From Halorussus marinus (GTDB taxonomy: Archaea; Halobacteriota; Halobacteria; Halobacteriales; Haladaptataceae): DNA of 64,000 bases. The translations under genes were made by a program, and so were the position numbers. Shown here in pieces: positions 51,420 through 60,379 of this stretch. Position 1 is the stretch's first letter. Each line of letters begins with the position of its first letter. The stretch spans positions 310,001 through 374,000 of the forward strand of contig NZ_SBIV01000001.1 of NCBI RefSeq assembly GCF_004765795.1, in the 5' to 3' direction. The notes beneath the pieces are model-generated. The model did no database searches. It saw nothing but the letters and a program-made list of their open reading frames with translations, and was not told where the DNA came from.

Positions 51420-51619
51420 AGGAGCCACCACGGACCCCGCCACCATAGTTCCGGTGTCAACTCCGCGACCGACAAACGGCGTTTATCGCGTCCGGGGTTT
51501 GCCCTCGGGCGCTCGCGACCCCGTCGATCGGGCGAAACCGGTACTCATTACGCTTTCGGTCGATGCGCGCTCTCTCCGTTTCCCGGTAAACCTTTTAGAG
51601 TTACACCCAACGACACAGT

Positions 51620-52711
51620 ATGGACTTCTCGGTCGCGACCGCGCGAGCCCGGCGGCTCTCGCTGTCGACCGGCGAGATCACCGGCGCGGTCGGCGACTCG
51701 GTGACCGTCCTGCCGGTGGTGGTCGCGGTCGCGGCGCTGACCGAGCTCCGGCTCCCGGTGCTCCTGCTGTGGTTCGGCGCGTTCCAGATCGTCTGGGGAC
51801 TGTGGTACGGCTCGCCGGTGTCGGTCGAGCCGATGAAGGCGCTGGCGGCGCTGGTGATCGCCGGATCGCTGACCGTCCCGGAACTCGCGACCGCCGGGCT
51901 CCTCTCGGGGGGCGTGCTCCTCGCGTTCGGGGCCGCGGGCGCGCTGGGCGCGCTCGCCGAGCGGGTCGACGACGCGGTGATCCGGGGCGTGCAGGTCGCG
52001 GTCGCGCTCGTGCTCGCCCGGACCGGGCTCGAACTCGGGGCGAGCGCCCCGACGGTCGCGCTGGGGGCCGCGGCGGCGGGCCTCGCGGTCGCGGCGGTCG
52101 GCTACCCCCGGGCGAGCGCGCTGGTGGTTCTCGCGCTCGGCGCCGGAGTCGCGGGCGCCGCGACCGGACTGCCGTCGGTCGCGATCCCCGACGTTCGTCC
52201 GAGCATCGCGCTCGCGCCCACCGCCGACGCGCTCGCGGCGACCGGCGCCCAGTTGGCGATGACCGTCGGGAACGCGGCGGTCGCGACCTCGCTCCTCCTC
52301 GAGGACCTCTACGACGCCGACGTCTCGCCCGACGAGCTGTCGGCGAGCATGGGCGCGATGAACCTCCTCGCGGTGCCCCTCGGCGGGCTCCCGATGTGCC
52401 ACGGGAGCGGCGGCGTCGCCGGGAAGTACGCGTTCGGAGCCCGGACTGCGGGAGCGAACCTCGTGCTCGGCGCGCTCTACGTCGGCGCGGCGCTTGGCGC
52501 GGCCGAGGTGGTCGCCGCCTTCCCGCTGGCCGCGCTCGGCGTAGTGTTGGTCATCGTCGCGGCCCAGCTCGGCCGCTCGGGGCTCCGGACCGACTCGCCG
52601 GGGCTGACCGTCGGCGTCGGGATCCTCGGGGCGGCGACGAACGTCGGGCTGGCGTTCGCGGTCGGGATCGTCGCGTCGGTCGCGCTCGGGCGGGTCCGCT
52701 CGGGCGCGTGA
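51620..52711 (+). CDS. MOT1-family molybdate/sulfate-like transporter
   Basis: A 363-residue polytopic membrane protein of the MOT1 family (PF16983 type). Two family landmarks are visible: the PMKALAALVIAG segment near residue 73 and the GGLPMCHGSGGVAGKYAFGARTAGANLV segment near residue 255. It should take up molybdate or sulfate. It stands alone with a TATA-like TTTTAGAG about 28 bp before the ATG. Confidence 0.85.
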   Translation: MDFSVATARARRLSLSTGEITGAVGDSVTVLPVVVAVAALTELRLPVLLLWFGAFQIVWGLWYGSPVSVEPMKALAALVIAGSLTVPELATAGLLSGGVLLAFGAAGALGALAERVDDAVIRGVQVAVALVLARTGLELGASAPTVALGAAAAGLAVAAVGYPRASALVVLALGAGVAGAATGLPSVAIPDVRPSIALAPTADALAATGAQLAMTVGNAAVATSLLLEDLYDADVSPDELSASMGAMNLLAVPLGGLPMCHGSGGVAGKYAFGARTAGANLVLGALYVGAALGAAEVVAAFPLAALGVVLVIVAAQLGRSGLRTDSPGLTVGVGILGAATNVGLAFAVGIVASVALGRVRSGA

Positions 52712-52751
52712 GACCGGCCCTTTGACAATCCGGCGGTCCTTCGCTTCGGGC

Positions 52752-54152
52752 ATGAACGTCCACTGGCACCGTCGGGACCTCCGCGTCGCCGACAACCGCG
52801 CGCTCGCTGAGGCGGCGGCCGACGACGCGGTCCTGCCGGTCTTCGTCCTCGATCCGGGCGTCCTCGATCACGCGGGCCCGCCCCGGGTCGCGTTCTTGCT
52901 CGACGCGCTCGAATCGCTCCGCGAGACGTACCGCGGACTCGGCGGGGACCTCCTCGTGGTCCGGGGCGACCCCCGCGAGGAGCTCCCTCGGATCGCACGC
53001 GAACGCGACGCAGAGGCCGTCTACTGGAATCGGGACTACTCGGGGCTGGCCCGCGAGCGCGACAGCGCGGTCCGGCTCGCGCTCGACGACGCCGGCGTCT
53101 CGCGGGGCGCATACCACGACGAGCTCCTCCACGAGCCGGGGTCGATCCGAACCAACAAGGGCGAGCACTACTCGGTGTTTTCGTACTTCTGGAAGAAGTG
53201 GGCAGACCGCGAGAAAGACCGCCCGATCGACGCGCCCGCGGCGGGCCGGATCGTCGATCCCGGAGACGCCTCCCCGATCCCGACGCTCGACGATCTCGGC
53301 GTCGAGGCGCCGACCGCCGAGATCCCGCCGGCCGGGACAGAGTCGGCCCGCGAGCGGCTCCGGGCCTTTTGCGAGGGCCCGATCTTCCGGTACGACGAGT
53401 CCCGCGACGACCCCGCGGCCGACGCGACCTCCCGTCTCTCGGTCCAGCTCAAGTACGGCACGCTCGGCGTCCGCGAGGTCTGGGCGACGGTCGCCGACGC
53501 CGCCGAGCGCGCCGATGGCGACGAGGCCGACGCGGTCGAGGAGTACCAGCGCCAACTCGCGTGGCGGGAGTTCTACGCCCACGTCCTCGCGGCCCGGCCC
53601 GACGTGGTGACCGAAGACTACCGCGGGTACGACAACCCCGTCGAGTGGCGCGACGACCCCGAGGCCCTGCAGGCGTGGAAGGACGGCCGGACTGGCTATC
53701 CGATCGTCGACGCCGGGATGCGCCAGCTCCGGGCGGAGGCGTGGATGCACAACCGCCTGCGGATGGTCGTCGCCTCGTTTCTCACCAAGGACTTGCTGAT
53801 CGACTGGCGGGCGGGCTACGACTGGTTCCGCGAGAAGCTGGTGGACCACGACACCGCCAACGACACCGGCGGCTGGCAGTGGGCGGCCTCGACCGGAACG
53901 GACGCCCAGCCGTACTTCCGGGTGTTCAACCCGATGACGCAGGGCGAGCGCCACGACCCCGACGCCGAGTACATCAAGCGCTACGTCCCCGAGCTCCGGG
54001 ACGCGCCCCCCGACGAGATCCACTCGTGGCACGAGCTTTCAGACGCCGAGCGCGACCGGATCGCGCCGGCGTATCCCGAACCGATCGTCGACCACGCCGA
54101 CCGCCGCGAGCGTGCCATCGAGATGTTCGAACGCGCCCGCGGAGAGGACTGA
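52752..54152 (+). CDS. phr: Deoxyribodipyrimidine photolyase
   Basis: A 466-residue DNA photolyase of the cryptochrome/photolyase family, repairing UV-made cyclobutane dimers with blue light. The N-terminal antenna domain starts MNVHWHRRDLRVADNRAL and the FAD domain holds GYPIVDAGMRQLRAEAWMHNRLRMVVASFLTKDLL and NDTGGWQWAASTGTDAQPYFRVFNP. It is a class I CPD-type enzyme. The ATG at 52752 fits the family; an in-frame ATG ten codons upstream does not. Confidence 0.95.
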   Translation: MNVHWHRRDLRVADNRALAEAAADDAVLPVFVLDPGVLDHAGPPRVAFLLDALESLRETYRGLGGDLLVVRGDPREELPRIARERDAEAVYWNRDYSGLARERDSAVRLALDDAGVSRGAYHDELLHEPGSIRTNKGEHYSVFSYFWKKWADREKDRPIDAPAAGRIVDPGDASPIPTLDDLGVEAPTAEIPPAGTESARERLRAFCEGPIFRYDESRDDPAADATSRLSVQLKYGTLGVREVWATVADAAERADGDEADAVEEYQRQLAWREFYAHVLAARPDVVTEDYRGYDNPVEWRDDPEALQAWKDGRTGYPIVDAGMRQLRAEAWMHNRLRMVVASFLTKDLLIDWRAGYDWFREKLVDHDTANDTGGWQWAASTGTDAQPYFRVFNPMTQGERHDPDAEYIKRYVPELRDAPPDEIHSWHELSDAERDRIAPAYPEPIVDHADRRERAIEMFERARGED

Positions 54153-54219
54153 GACGCGAGAGTCGGCCGTGTGAACCTCCGACACACTTTACTGCCCGCT
54201 CGTTTCATTATTCGAGAGC

Positions 54220-54609
54220 ATGTCTGACGATGGGTTCGGTTCGGGGGCCGACGAAGAGAAACCGACCGTCAGCGACGGCGGGACGTCGCTTCTGAGCCGC
54301 GTCTTCGGGGCGCTCGCCGAACCGCGACGCCGGTACGTCCTCTACTACCTGCGCGAACACGGCCGGGCTAGAGTCGACGACCTCGCGATCCAGATCGGGG
54401 CGTGGGAGCGCGACGTTGCGACGGCCGAACTCTCTGTCGACGACGTCGAGCAGATCACGCTCGAACTCGTTCACACTCACCTCCCCAAGCTCGAAGACGC
54501 GGGTCTGGTCGGATACGATCGCCGGACCGAAACCGTGAGCTACGACTATCCGCCGTCGCTGCTCGACGAGGCGCTCGATATCGCGGCCATGATCGAAGAC
54601 CACCCGTGA
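54220..54609 (+). CDS. DUF7344-like winged helix protein
   Basis: A 129-residue acidic protein with a winged helix (about 30-105): FGALAEPRRRYVLYYLREHGRARVDDLAIQIGAWE and THLPKLEDAGLVGYDRRTETV. The pattern matches haloarchaeal DUF7344 proteins. It may be a DNA-binding regulator. It lies between the photolyase and redoxin genes, but no operator is clear. Confidence 0.7.
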   Translation: MSDDGFGSGADEEKPTVSDGGTSLLSRVFGALAEPRRRYVLYYLREHGRARVDDLAIQIGAWERDVATAELSVDDVEQITLELVHTHLPKLEDAGLVGYDRRTETVSYDYPPSLLDEALDIAAMIEDHP

Positions 54610-54633
54610 CCGCCCGGCGGCGACACCGTCCGA

Positions 54634-55116
54634 CTACTCGCCGAACGGGTTCTCGAAGTCCCCCCGGATGAAGTACCGAACCCAGTTGCCGTGCGTGCGG
54701 TCGGCGGGGTCGTCTGCGATCTGTTCGTACCTCACGGTGGCGTCGGTGTCGACGACGTACGTGCCGGCGACCGCGGTCAGGCCGTGGTCGGTCTGTTCGG
54801 TGCCGCTGTACTGGTCGGCGACCGACCCGTCGGGGTCCGCGAGCAACTGGAAGTTGTAGCCAAAGCGGTCGCGCATCTCGACCAGTTTCGGACGCGGGCT
54901 CGTCACCACCGGCAGGACGTCGACGCCCTCGTTGAAGTGGAGGTCCTCGTAGACCCGGCTGAACGTCGCGAGCTGTTCGGCACAGAAGCTACACCAGTGG
55001 CCGCGGTTGACGAGCACGACCGTCGGGCCGTCGTCGAGGGTCTCGCCGAGCGAGACCTCGCCGCCGGACGTGCTTTCGAGCGTGAAATCGGGCGCGGTAG
55101 TGCCTTCGAGAGACAT
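54634..55116 (-). CDS. Redoxin/peroxiredoxin-like protein
   Basis: A 160-residue AhpC/TSA-fold protein. The active site WCSFC carries C42 and C45, a CxxC-type arrangement, and the family patterns APDFTLESTSGGEVSLGE and VVLVNRGHWCSFCAEQL are present. It should act in thiol redox or peroxide defence. The start ATG 55116 is the best one; the frame stays open upstream. It sits beside two SOD genes. Confidence 0.85.
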   Translation of the reverse strand: MSLEGTTAPDFTLESTSGGEVSLGETLDDGPTVVLVNRGHWCSFCAEQLATFSRVYEDLHFNEGVDVLPVVTSPRPKLVEMRDRFGYNFQLLADPDGSVADQYSGTEQTDHGLTAVAGTYVVDTDATVRYEQIADDPADRTHGNWVRYFIRGDFENPFGE

Positions 55117-55281
55117 GGACCGATAGACGGCGCCCCGATCAAAGGCGCTTGTGCCCGCGGCCGCGCTCGCCGGGGCGGTCCCGGCGTCCAACGAGTGTCC
55201 GGGAACCCGCATATCGGGGTTTCGACCACTGGGTCAACGCTTAACACCGGCCCCGTTGAGCGACTCGACGGGGGAGATACT

Positions 55282-55914
55282 GTGAGTACCTACGAGCTTC
55301 CGGAGCTACCGTACGACTACGACGCGCTCGAACCGGTCATCGACGAGCGCATCATGGAACTGCACCACGACAAGCACCATCAGGGGTACGTCGACGGGGC
55401 GAACGCCGCGCTCGAGGCGCTCGACGGGATGCGCGAGCGCGACGAGTTCGGCGACACCCGCGCGGTCAAGCGCAGTCTCGCGTTCAACCTCTCGGGCCAC
55501 GTCAATCACACCGTCTTCTGGCAGAACATGTCGCCCGACGGCGGCGGCGAGCCCGGGGGCGAACTCGCCGACGCGTTCGAGGACCACTTCGGCGGCTACG
55601 ACGGCTTCAAACGGGACTTCTCGGCGGCCGCCAAGAACGTCGAGGGGTCGGGCTGGGGGATGCTCGTCTACGACCACATCGCCGACAAGCCGATGGTCGC
55701 GGCCGCGGAGAACCACCAGAACCAGCACCCGCAGGGCGCGACGCCCCTGCTCGTCCTCGACGTGTGGGAGCACGCCTACTACCTCCAGTACGAGAACAAC
55801 CGCGGCGACTACGTCGAGAACTTCTGGGACGTCGTCGACTGGGACGACGTCGAACGGCGCTACCAGCAGGCGCGGGACGCCGACGCGATCCCGGTCCACA
55901 CCGGTTCCGAGTAA
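55282..55914 (+). CDS. sod: Fe/Mn superoxide dismutase (first copy)
   Basis: A 210-residue iron/manganese SOD. The ligands are H28 (LHHDKHHQGYV), H76 (NHTVFW), D160 and H164 (DVWEHAYYLQY). It starts at GTG 55282; no ATG nearby fits. It converts superoxide to hydrogen peroxide. It is the first of two SOD genes, separated by about 220 bases and both on the plus strand. Confidence 0.93.
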   Translation: MSTYELPELPYDYDALEPVIDERIMELHHDKHHQGYVDGANAALEALDGMRERDEFGDTRAVKRSLAFNLSGHVNHTVFWQNMSPDGGGEPGGELADAFEDHFGGYDGFKRDFSAAAKNVEGSGWGMLVYDHIADKPMVAAAENHQNQHPQGATPLLVLDVWEHAYYLQYENNRGDYVENFWDVVDWDDVERRYQQARDADAIPVHTGSE

Positions 55915-56000
55915 CGGCGACTCCGCGGCGGGTCGTGCCTCGGCCGTCACCCCGATTGTGGGGGCCGACCAGACGTATCTGAATTCTTACTTTAATCGAG

Positions 56001-56019
56001 TTCACCACTCGACGGTGAA
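56001..56019. promoter_or_regulatory. Inverted repeat between the two SOD genes
   Basis: TTCACC (56001-56006) and GGTGAA (56014-56019) are perfect complements with a 7-base spacer. About 30 bp later, TTAGG...CCTAG (56049-56063) is a weaker palindrome resembling, but not matching, the DtxR box. Both lie upstream of the second SOD promoter. Confidence 0.35.
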
Positions 56020-56109
56020 ACGGTCGCGTTCGAGGCTCAAATCCAGAATTAGGGGCGTCCTAGAGGCGTGGTACCAAACGACTACTCAACCTTTAAGAGC
56101 GAGAAGTGA

Positions 56110-56127
56110 CATATATAGGTTGGAGGT
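56110..56127 (+). promoter_or_regulatory. TATA-like box and Shine-Dalgarno-like GGAGGT of sod2
   Basis: CATATATAG (56110-56118) and GGAGGT (56122-56127) precede ATG 56135 by 17-25 and 8 bases. If transcription began 25 bp after this TATA, the SD would not be in the transcript; a box CCTTTAAG (about 56090-56097) would place it in a short leader. A good SD is unusual in this window. Confidence 0.45.
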
Positions 56128-56134
56128 AATATTC

Positions 56135-56746
56135 ATGCCCGAGCAATCCAATCCCGAGCTGCCACCGCTTCCGTACGACTACGACGCGCTCGAACCGCAC
56201 ATCTCCGAGCAGGTGCTGACCTGGCATCACGACACCCACCATCAGGGGTACGTAAACGGCCTCGACAGCGCCGAGCAGACGCTGGCGGAGAACCGCGAGA
56301 GCGGCGACTTCGACGGCACCGCCGGCGCGCTGGGCGACGTGACCCACAACGGATCGGGTCACTACCTGCACACGCTGTTCTGGGAGAACATGGACCCGAA
56401 CGGCGGCGGCGAGCCCGAGGGCGACCTGCGCGACCGCATCGAGGAGGACTTTGGCTCCTACGAGGGCTGGAAGGGCGAGTTCGAGACCGCAGCGAGCGCC
56501 GCGGGCGGCTGGGCGCTCCTCGTCTACGACCCCGTCGCCAAGCAACTCCGTAACGTCGCGGTCGACAAGCACGACCAGGGCGCGCTCTGGGGATCGCACC
56601 CGATCCTGGCGCTCGACGTGTGGGAACACTCCTACTACTACGACTACGGTCCGGACCGCGGCGACTTCGTGAGCAACTTCTTCGAGGTCGTCGACTGGGA
56701 CGCCGTGGCCGAGCAGTACGAGACCACCGTCGGCAACCACGAGTAG
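56135..56746 (+). CDS. sod: Fe/Mn superoxide dismutase (second copy)
   Basis: A 203-residue SOD, diverged from the first copy. The metal ligands are H31 (WHHDTHHQGYV), H79 (HTLFW), D161 and H165. The N-terminus has an extra MPEQSNPELP. The duplication may allow different metals or conditions. The start is ATG 56135. Confidence 0.93.
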   Translation: MPEQSNPELPPLPYDYDALEPHISEQVLTWHHDTHHQGYVNGLDSAEQTLAENRESGDFDGTAGALGDVTHNGSGHYLHTLFWENMDPNGGGEPEGDLRDRIEEDFGSYEGWKGEFETAASAAGGWALLVYDPVAKQLRNVAVDKHDQGALWGSHPILALDVWEHSYYYDYGPDRGDFVSNFFEVVDWDAVAEQYETTVGNHE

Positions 56747-56841
56747 CGTCGACTCCGCACATTTCTTTCGCGCCTACCCGACAGCCGCAGGTGTCCTGAA
56801 ATCCCCCCGCGACCGCTTCGCACCGTCGCGGTGGTCGCCGA

Positions 56842-57273
56842 CTACCCCGGCAGGAACGACTCGACCGCGTAGTCGCCGACCACCGACTGGATGTCCCGAT
56901 ACAGCGCGCCGAAGTCGTAGCCGATGTCGCGCCGGTCGAAGCTGGCGAACACGCCGATCTTCTCCTCGTCGACCGACAGGAACGTCCGGAACTGCTCGAA
57001 GCCGTCGAACCCCCGGACGGTGTACTCGTAGTCGGCGTAGTGGAGGTCGCCGTAGGTTTCGCGGGTCACGAAGCCGTAGCGTTCGTTGTCCACGTACCGC
57101 TCGACGTCGAACCCGGCGAGCTTCTCGGAGACGTCCTCGCGGAGGAACAGCGACTCGTGGTCCGTCCGATCGAACAGCCAGACGTCACGGAGCGCGCCGC
57201 CCCCGAACGTCTCGAACGTCTCGACAAGGGCGGTTTTCGCCTCGCACCGGCTTGCCCCGTCAGATGTTGGCAT
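56842..57273 (-). CDS. DUF7522-like protein
   Basis: A 143-residue acidic protein. The pattern LREDVSEKLAGFDVERYVDNERYGFVTRETYGDLHYADYEYTVRGFDGFEQF matches haloarchaeal DUF7522 proteins, whose role is unknown. It starts at ATG 57273 and faces the DUF5827 gene. Confidence 0.7.
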   Translation of the reverse strand: MPTSDGASRCEAKTALVETFETFGGGALRDVWLFDRTDHESLFLREDVSEKLAGFDVERYVDNERYGFVTRETYGDLHYADYEYTVRGFDGFEQFRTFLSVDEEKIGVFASFDRRDIGYDFGALYRDIQSVVGDYAVESFLPG

Positions 57274-57376
57274 GTGAGAAGCAGTTTGTTAACAACCACG
57301 GATAAAAATTGAGGTTCGGCGCCGACCGAATCGAGAAGACGAACGATTTACCCGGCGGTCGACCGTATCGCCTGCC

Positions 57377-57655
57377 ATGCCCAGACCGAAGTCCGCGTTC
57401 GACGAGCTGTATCCCTGCGACTTCTACGAGCCCGACGAACTGCTGGAGCCCGATCAGATGTACACCGTCTACGAGATCGCACGCCTCCTTCAGGAGCTCG
57501 ACACCGACGCCGAGCTCGAACCCGAGACCGAGAGCGTCCTGCTCGACTGGGCCATCCCGTGGGTCGTCGACAACGCGGCCGATCTGGTCGTCGCCGAGCC
57601 CGACCGCGACGACGAGCCGGGCTACTACGGGCTGAAGACCGACGACGAGCGATGA
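57377..57655 (+). CDS. DUF5827-like protein
   Basis: A 92-residue acidic protein starting MPRPKSAFDELYPCDFYEPDELLEPDQMYTVYEIARLLQEL, recalled as DUF5827. The stop overlaps the next gene's ATG (ATGA), so it is coupled to the P-loop ATPase at 57652. Function unknown. Confidence 0.7.
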   Translation: MPRPKSAFDELYPCDFYEPDELLEPDQMYTVYEIARLLQELDTDAELEPETESVLLDWAIPWVVDNAADLVVAEPDRDDEPGYYGLKTDDER

Positions 57656-58455
57656 GGCTGTTGGTCGCCGGCGCCGACCGGGTCGACGCCGGCAAGACCA
57701 CGTTCACGACCGGACTGGTCGACCGACTCGACGGGGTGGGGTTCAAGCCCCGCGCCGGCAACGACTACTGGTTCGACCACGACGACTACCGACGCGCGGT
57801 CGCGGCGGGCCGACTCTACGGGAAGGACGCCCGGCGGCTCGCGGCGGCGAGTCGCGGGGACTTCGACCCCGAGGAGCTCAATCCTGTTCACAGGCTCTGG
57901 CGGCCGGCGCCGGGGCCGGCGACCGGACTGATCGGCGGCGCCGACCGACGGTTCGTGCTGGATCGGGTCGGCGAGTCGTTCGTCGTCAACGCCGAGGCCG
58001 ACCTGCCCGAGGCCGCCCGCGAGGCGCTCGCGCTCGACGACGCGCCCCGAGTCGAGACGGTCGCGGAGCTGAACGAGATCGCGACGAAGCGCCACTTTCC
58101 GACGCTGGCGGCGTTCGCCGACCGGGTTCGCGCGGCCGAGCGCGCGGTCGTCGAGTCGTACGGCGACGTGGCGCTCCCGATCCGGGACCTGTCGGTCGAC
58201 GCGGTGGCGGTCGTCGAGCCCGGCCGGATGGCCGCCTACGACGGCGACCGGTTCCTGAAGGCCTGCGAGGTCGCCGGCGGGACGCCCCGCGAGGGCCGAC
58301 TCGAAGTCCACACCGGCGAGGTGACCGACCTCGCCGACCCGAAGGCGACCGCGACCCTTCCGGCGCTCGCCGACGACGACCGCCGGGACCCCCGAGCGGT
58401 CGCGCGGGCGTACGAGGCCGCCTACGACGAGCTGGTGGCGGTCGCGACCGACTAG
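57652..58455 (+). CDS. P-loop ATPase
   Basis: A 267-residue ATPase with an unusual P-loop GADRVDAGKTTF (G7 to F18; Gly14-Lys15-Thr16). The fold has features of the dethiobiotin synthase/MinD-like group, but no substrate motif was recognised. It is translationally coupled to the upstream DUF5827-like gene, which suggests a joint function. The start overlaps the stop of that gene (57652-57655). The end converges with the Rieske gene by four bases. Confidence 0.75.
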   Translation: MRLLVAGADRVDAGKTTFTTGLVDRLDGVGFKPRAGNDYWFDHDDYRRAVAAGRLYGKDARRLAAASRGDFDPEELNPVHRLWRPAPGPATGLIGGADRRFVLDRVGESFVVNAEADLPEAAREALALDDAPRVETVAELNEIATKRHFPTLAAFADRVRAAERAVVESYGDVALPIRDLSVDAVAVVEPGRMAAYDGDRFLKACEVAGGTPREGRLEVHTGEVTDLADPKATATLPALADDDRRDPRAVARAYEAAYDELVAVATD

Positions 58456-58880
58456 AATCCGATGTGGGAGGTCGAGTCCGGCTCGTCGTCGCCGTCGGTT
58501 CCGGCTCCGTCCTCGATGGCCCCTTCGTGGTCGAACTCGTAGCCGCGGTCCGCGAGGTAGACGTCGCCGCCCTCGACCGCGAGTTCGACCGAGACCAGCG
58601 TGGTGTCGGCCGCGTCGCCGTTGTCGCAGTACCCCGAGCAGGCGTCGAACATCGAGCCGTGTCTCGGGCAGATGATCTGGCCGTCGCGGATCGGGGCACC
58701 GGTCCCGCGGTCGAGCCGCTGGGCCTCGTGGGTACAGCGGTTGAGCCACGCCTCGACGCCGTCTTCGCAGGGCACGACGACGACCTCTTCGGGTTCGCCG
58801 TACCGGTCTCGGGCTGTGAACAGCCACGACCCCTCCTCGTGGACCGTCTCGACGCTCGTGAGTCGCGTTCGCTCGGACAC
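58452..58880 (-). CDS. Rieske [2Fe-2S] domain protein
   Basis: A 142-residue protein with the Rieske motif C49-x-H51 ... C71-x2-H74, which binds a [2Fe-2S] cluster. Two more cysteines (C81, C85) follow the second motif and could form a disulfide, as in bc1-type proteins. A basic acidic tail ends the protein. The start is GTG 58880. It may pass electrons in an oxygenase or respiratory-like chain. Confidence 0.87.
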   Translation of the reverse strand: MSERTRLTSVETVHEEGSWLFTARDRYGEPEEVVVVPCEDGVEAWLNRCTHEAQRLDRGTGAPIRDGQIICPRHGSMFDACSGYCDNGDAADTTLVSVELAVEGGDVYLADRGYEFDHEGAIEDGAGTDGDDEPDSTSHIGF

Positions 58881-58951
58881 GGGTGGAGTGGTGGCCGCCC
58901 AAACAGTGAACCTTTCGACGACTCGCCGGCCCCTCCTGGGGACTCGACCGC

Positions 58952-59530
58952 TCACCCCATCCGGGCGGCCTGGCCCGCCATCTCGATGTCGCGGGCGGGG
59001 TCGGTCGTCACGCTCGGGCCGTGGCCGGTGTGCATCTCCGCGAGGTGGCCGTCGACGCGCTGGCTCAGCCGGTCGATGCTCTCGATCAGCCGCCCGCGAT
59101 CGCCCTCTTCGAGGTCGGTTCGGCCGAAGCTCCCGTTCTGGAAGACGAGATCGCCCGCGAACAGCACGCCCGCCCCGGCCGAGTAGAAACAGAGGTGGTC
59201 GTTCTTGTGCCCCGGCGTGTGGAGCGCGACGTAACCGTCGTCGCCGAGTCGGACCGTCTCCTCGTCGCCGATGGCGTTGTCGACGCCCGGTTGGTCGGCG
59301 TCGAAGCCCCACGCCTCGACGCCGAACGCGTCTTTGACCGAGTCGAGGTTGCCGACGTGGTCCGAGTGAGTGTGGGTGAGAACGACGGCGTCGAGGTCGG
59401 CCTCGCGTTCGTCGAGCGTTCCGACGGCGTCGAAGTTCGCACCCGTATCGACCAACACCGTCCGGTCGCCCTCGACGAGAAACGCGTTGCTCGTGAACGC
59501 TTGCACGCCGCGTGCGATGTTCGTTATCAT
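58952..59530 (-). CDS. Metallo-beta-lactamase-fold hydrolase
   Basis: A 192-residue MBL-fold protein. The HxHxDH motif (H53-T-H55-S-D57-H58) binds two metals, and further His are at PGHKNDH and GHGP. Glyoxalase II-like and other hydrolases share this fold. The substrate is unknown. The start ATG 59530 is better than the upstream in-frame ATG because the pattern MITNIARGVQAFTSNAFLVE is a family-like start. Confidence 0.85.
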   Translation of the reverse strand: MITNIARGVQAFTSNAFLVEGDRTVLVDTGANFDAVGTLDEREADLDAVVLTHTHSDHVGNLDSVKDAFGVEAWGFDADQPGVDNAIGDEETVRLGDDGYVALHTPGHKNDHLCFYSAGAGVLFAGDLVFQNGSFGRTDLEEGDRGRLIESIDRLSQRVDGHLAEMHTGHGPSVTTDPARDIEMAGQAARMG

Positions 59531-59628
59531 GGTCGACCGTACGGACGGGCGCGGTTTGTGCGTATCGCTACCGGTCGAGACGACGATGTCGCGTGGGTTT
59601 ATGTAGGCCTGCGGTACTCCCCACACGT

Positions 59629-60372
59629 ATGGAAGTCCGCCTGCTCGAAGCGACCGAGGACCCGGAGGAGGTCATCTGTACCGCGGCGCGAAACGACTAC
59701 ATGGAGGCGTTCGTCGGCGATCGGTCGTTCGAAGAGGTCATGGCGACCATCGAGGGCGACGATATCGAGGCGAAAAAAGAGACGCTCATCGGCCACCTGC
59801 TCAAGCAGGGCCACTTCGGCCCGTTCGAGCACGCGCAGGCCACCTTCGCGGTCAAGGGGATCAGCCGGTCGTGCATGGCCCAGATCACCCGCCACCGCCA
59901 CGCGTCGTTCGACGTCCGGAGCATGCGGTACGTCTCGTTCGACGACGTCGACCCCGAGGACGTGGCGGAGGGCGAACTCGTGGTCACGCCCCCGTCGGCG
60001 ACCGATCCCGACTGGATCGGCCGGAATCAGAAGACCGGCTCGGTCGACGAGGAGACCGTCGAGGAACGCGAGGCGATCTTCCGGGAGTCGGTCGAGCGGT
60101 CGGTCGAGGACTATCAGGAACTGCTCGATCTGGGGATGCCGCCCGAGGACGCCCGGTTCGTCCTCCCGATCGGGACCGAGGTCAACATGGTGTTCTCGGT
60201 GAACGCTCGGATGCTGATGCACGTCGCCGACATGCGGGCGGCGGCCGACGCCCAGTGGGAGATTCGAGAGATGACCGAACGGATGCTCGATCTCGCGGCC
60301 GAGTGGTGCCCCCTCACCTTCGAGTACTACGAGGAGAACATGAAAAACCGGAAGAACCGCCTCGCGCCCTGA
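59629..60372 (+). CDS. thyX: Flavin-dependent thymidylate synthase
   Basis: A 247-residue ThyX enzyme, which makes dTMP from dUMP with methylene-THF and FAD/NADPH. The signature RHR-x7-S is at R88-H89-R90 to S98. This is the sole thymidylate synthase type seen in this window. The start ATG 59629 is about 28 bp after a TATA-like TTTATG. It ends before the AsnC gene. Confidence 0.93.
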   Translation: MEVRLLEATEDPEEVICTAARNDYMEAFVGDRSFEEVMATIEGDDIEAKKETLIGHLLKQGHFGPFEHAQATFAVKGISRSCMAQITRHRHASFDVRSMRYVSFDDVDPEDVAEGELVVTPPSATDPDWIGRNQKTGSVDEETVEEREAIFRESVERSVEDYQELLDLGMPPEDARFVLPIGTEVNMVFSVNARMLMHVADMRAAADAQWEIREMTERMLDLAAEWCPLTFEYYEENMKNRKNRLAP

Positions 60373-60379
60373 TCGCCGC

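Noticed and set aside
56049-56063. TTAGG...CCTAG as a third DtxR-type box
   Set aside because: One arm is imperfect and the spacing (N5 between TTAGG and CCTAG) differs from the two exact TTAG-N6-CTAA sites; mentioned only as weak.
59601-59606. ATG-TAG start-stop before thyX
   Set aside because: It lies within the TATA box and would not be in the transcript.
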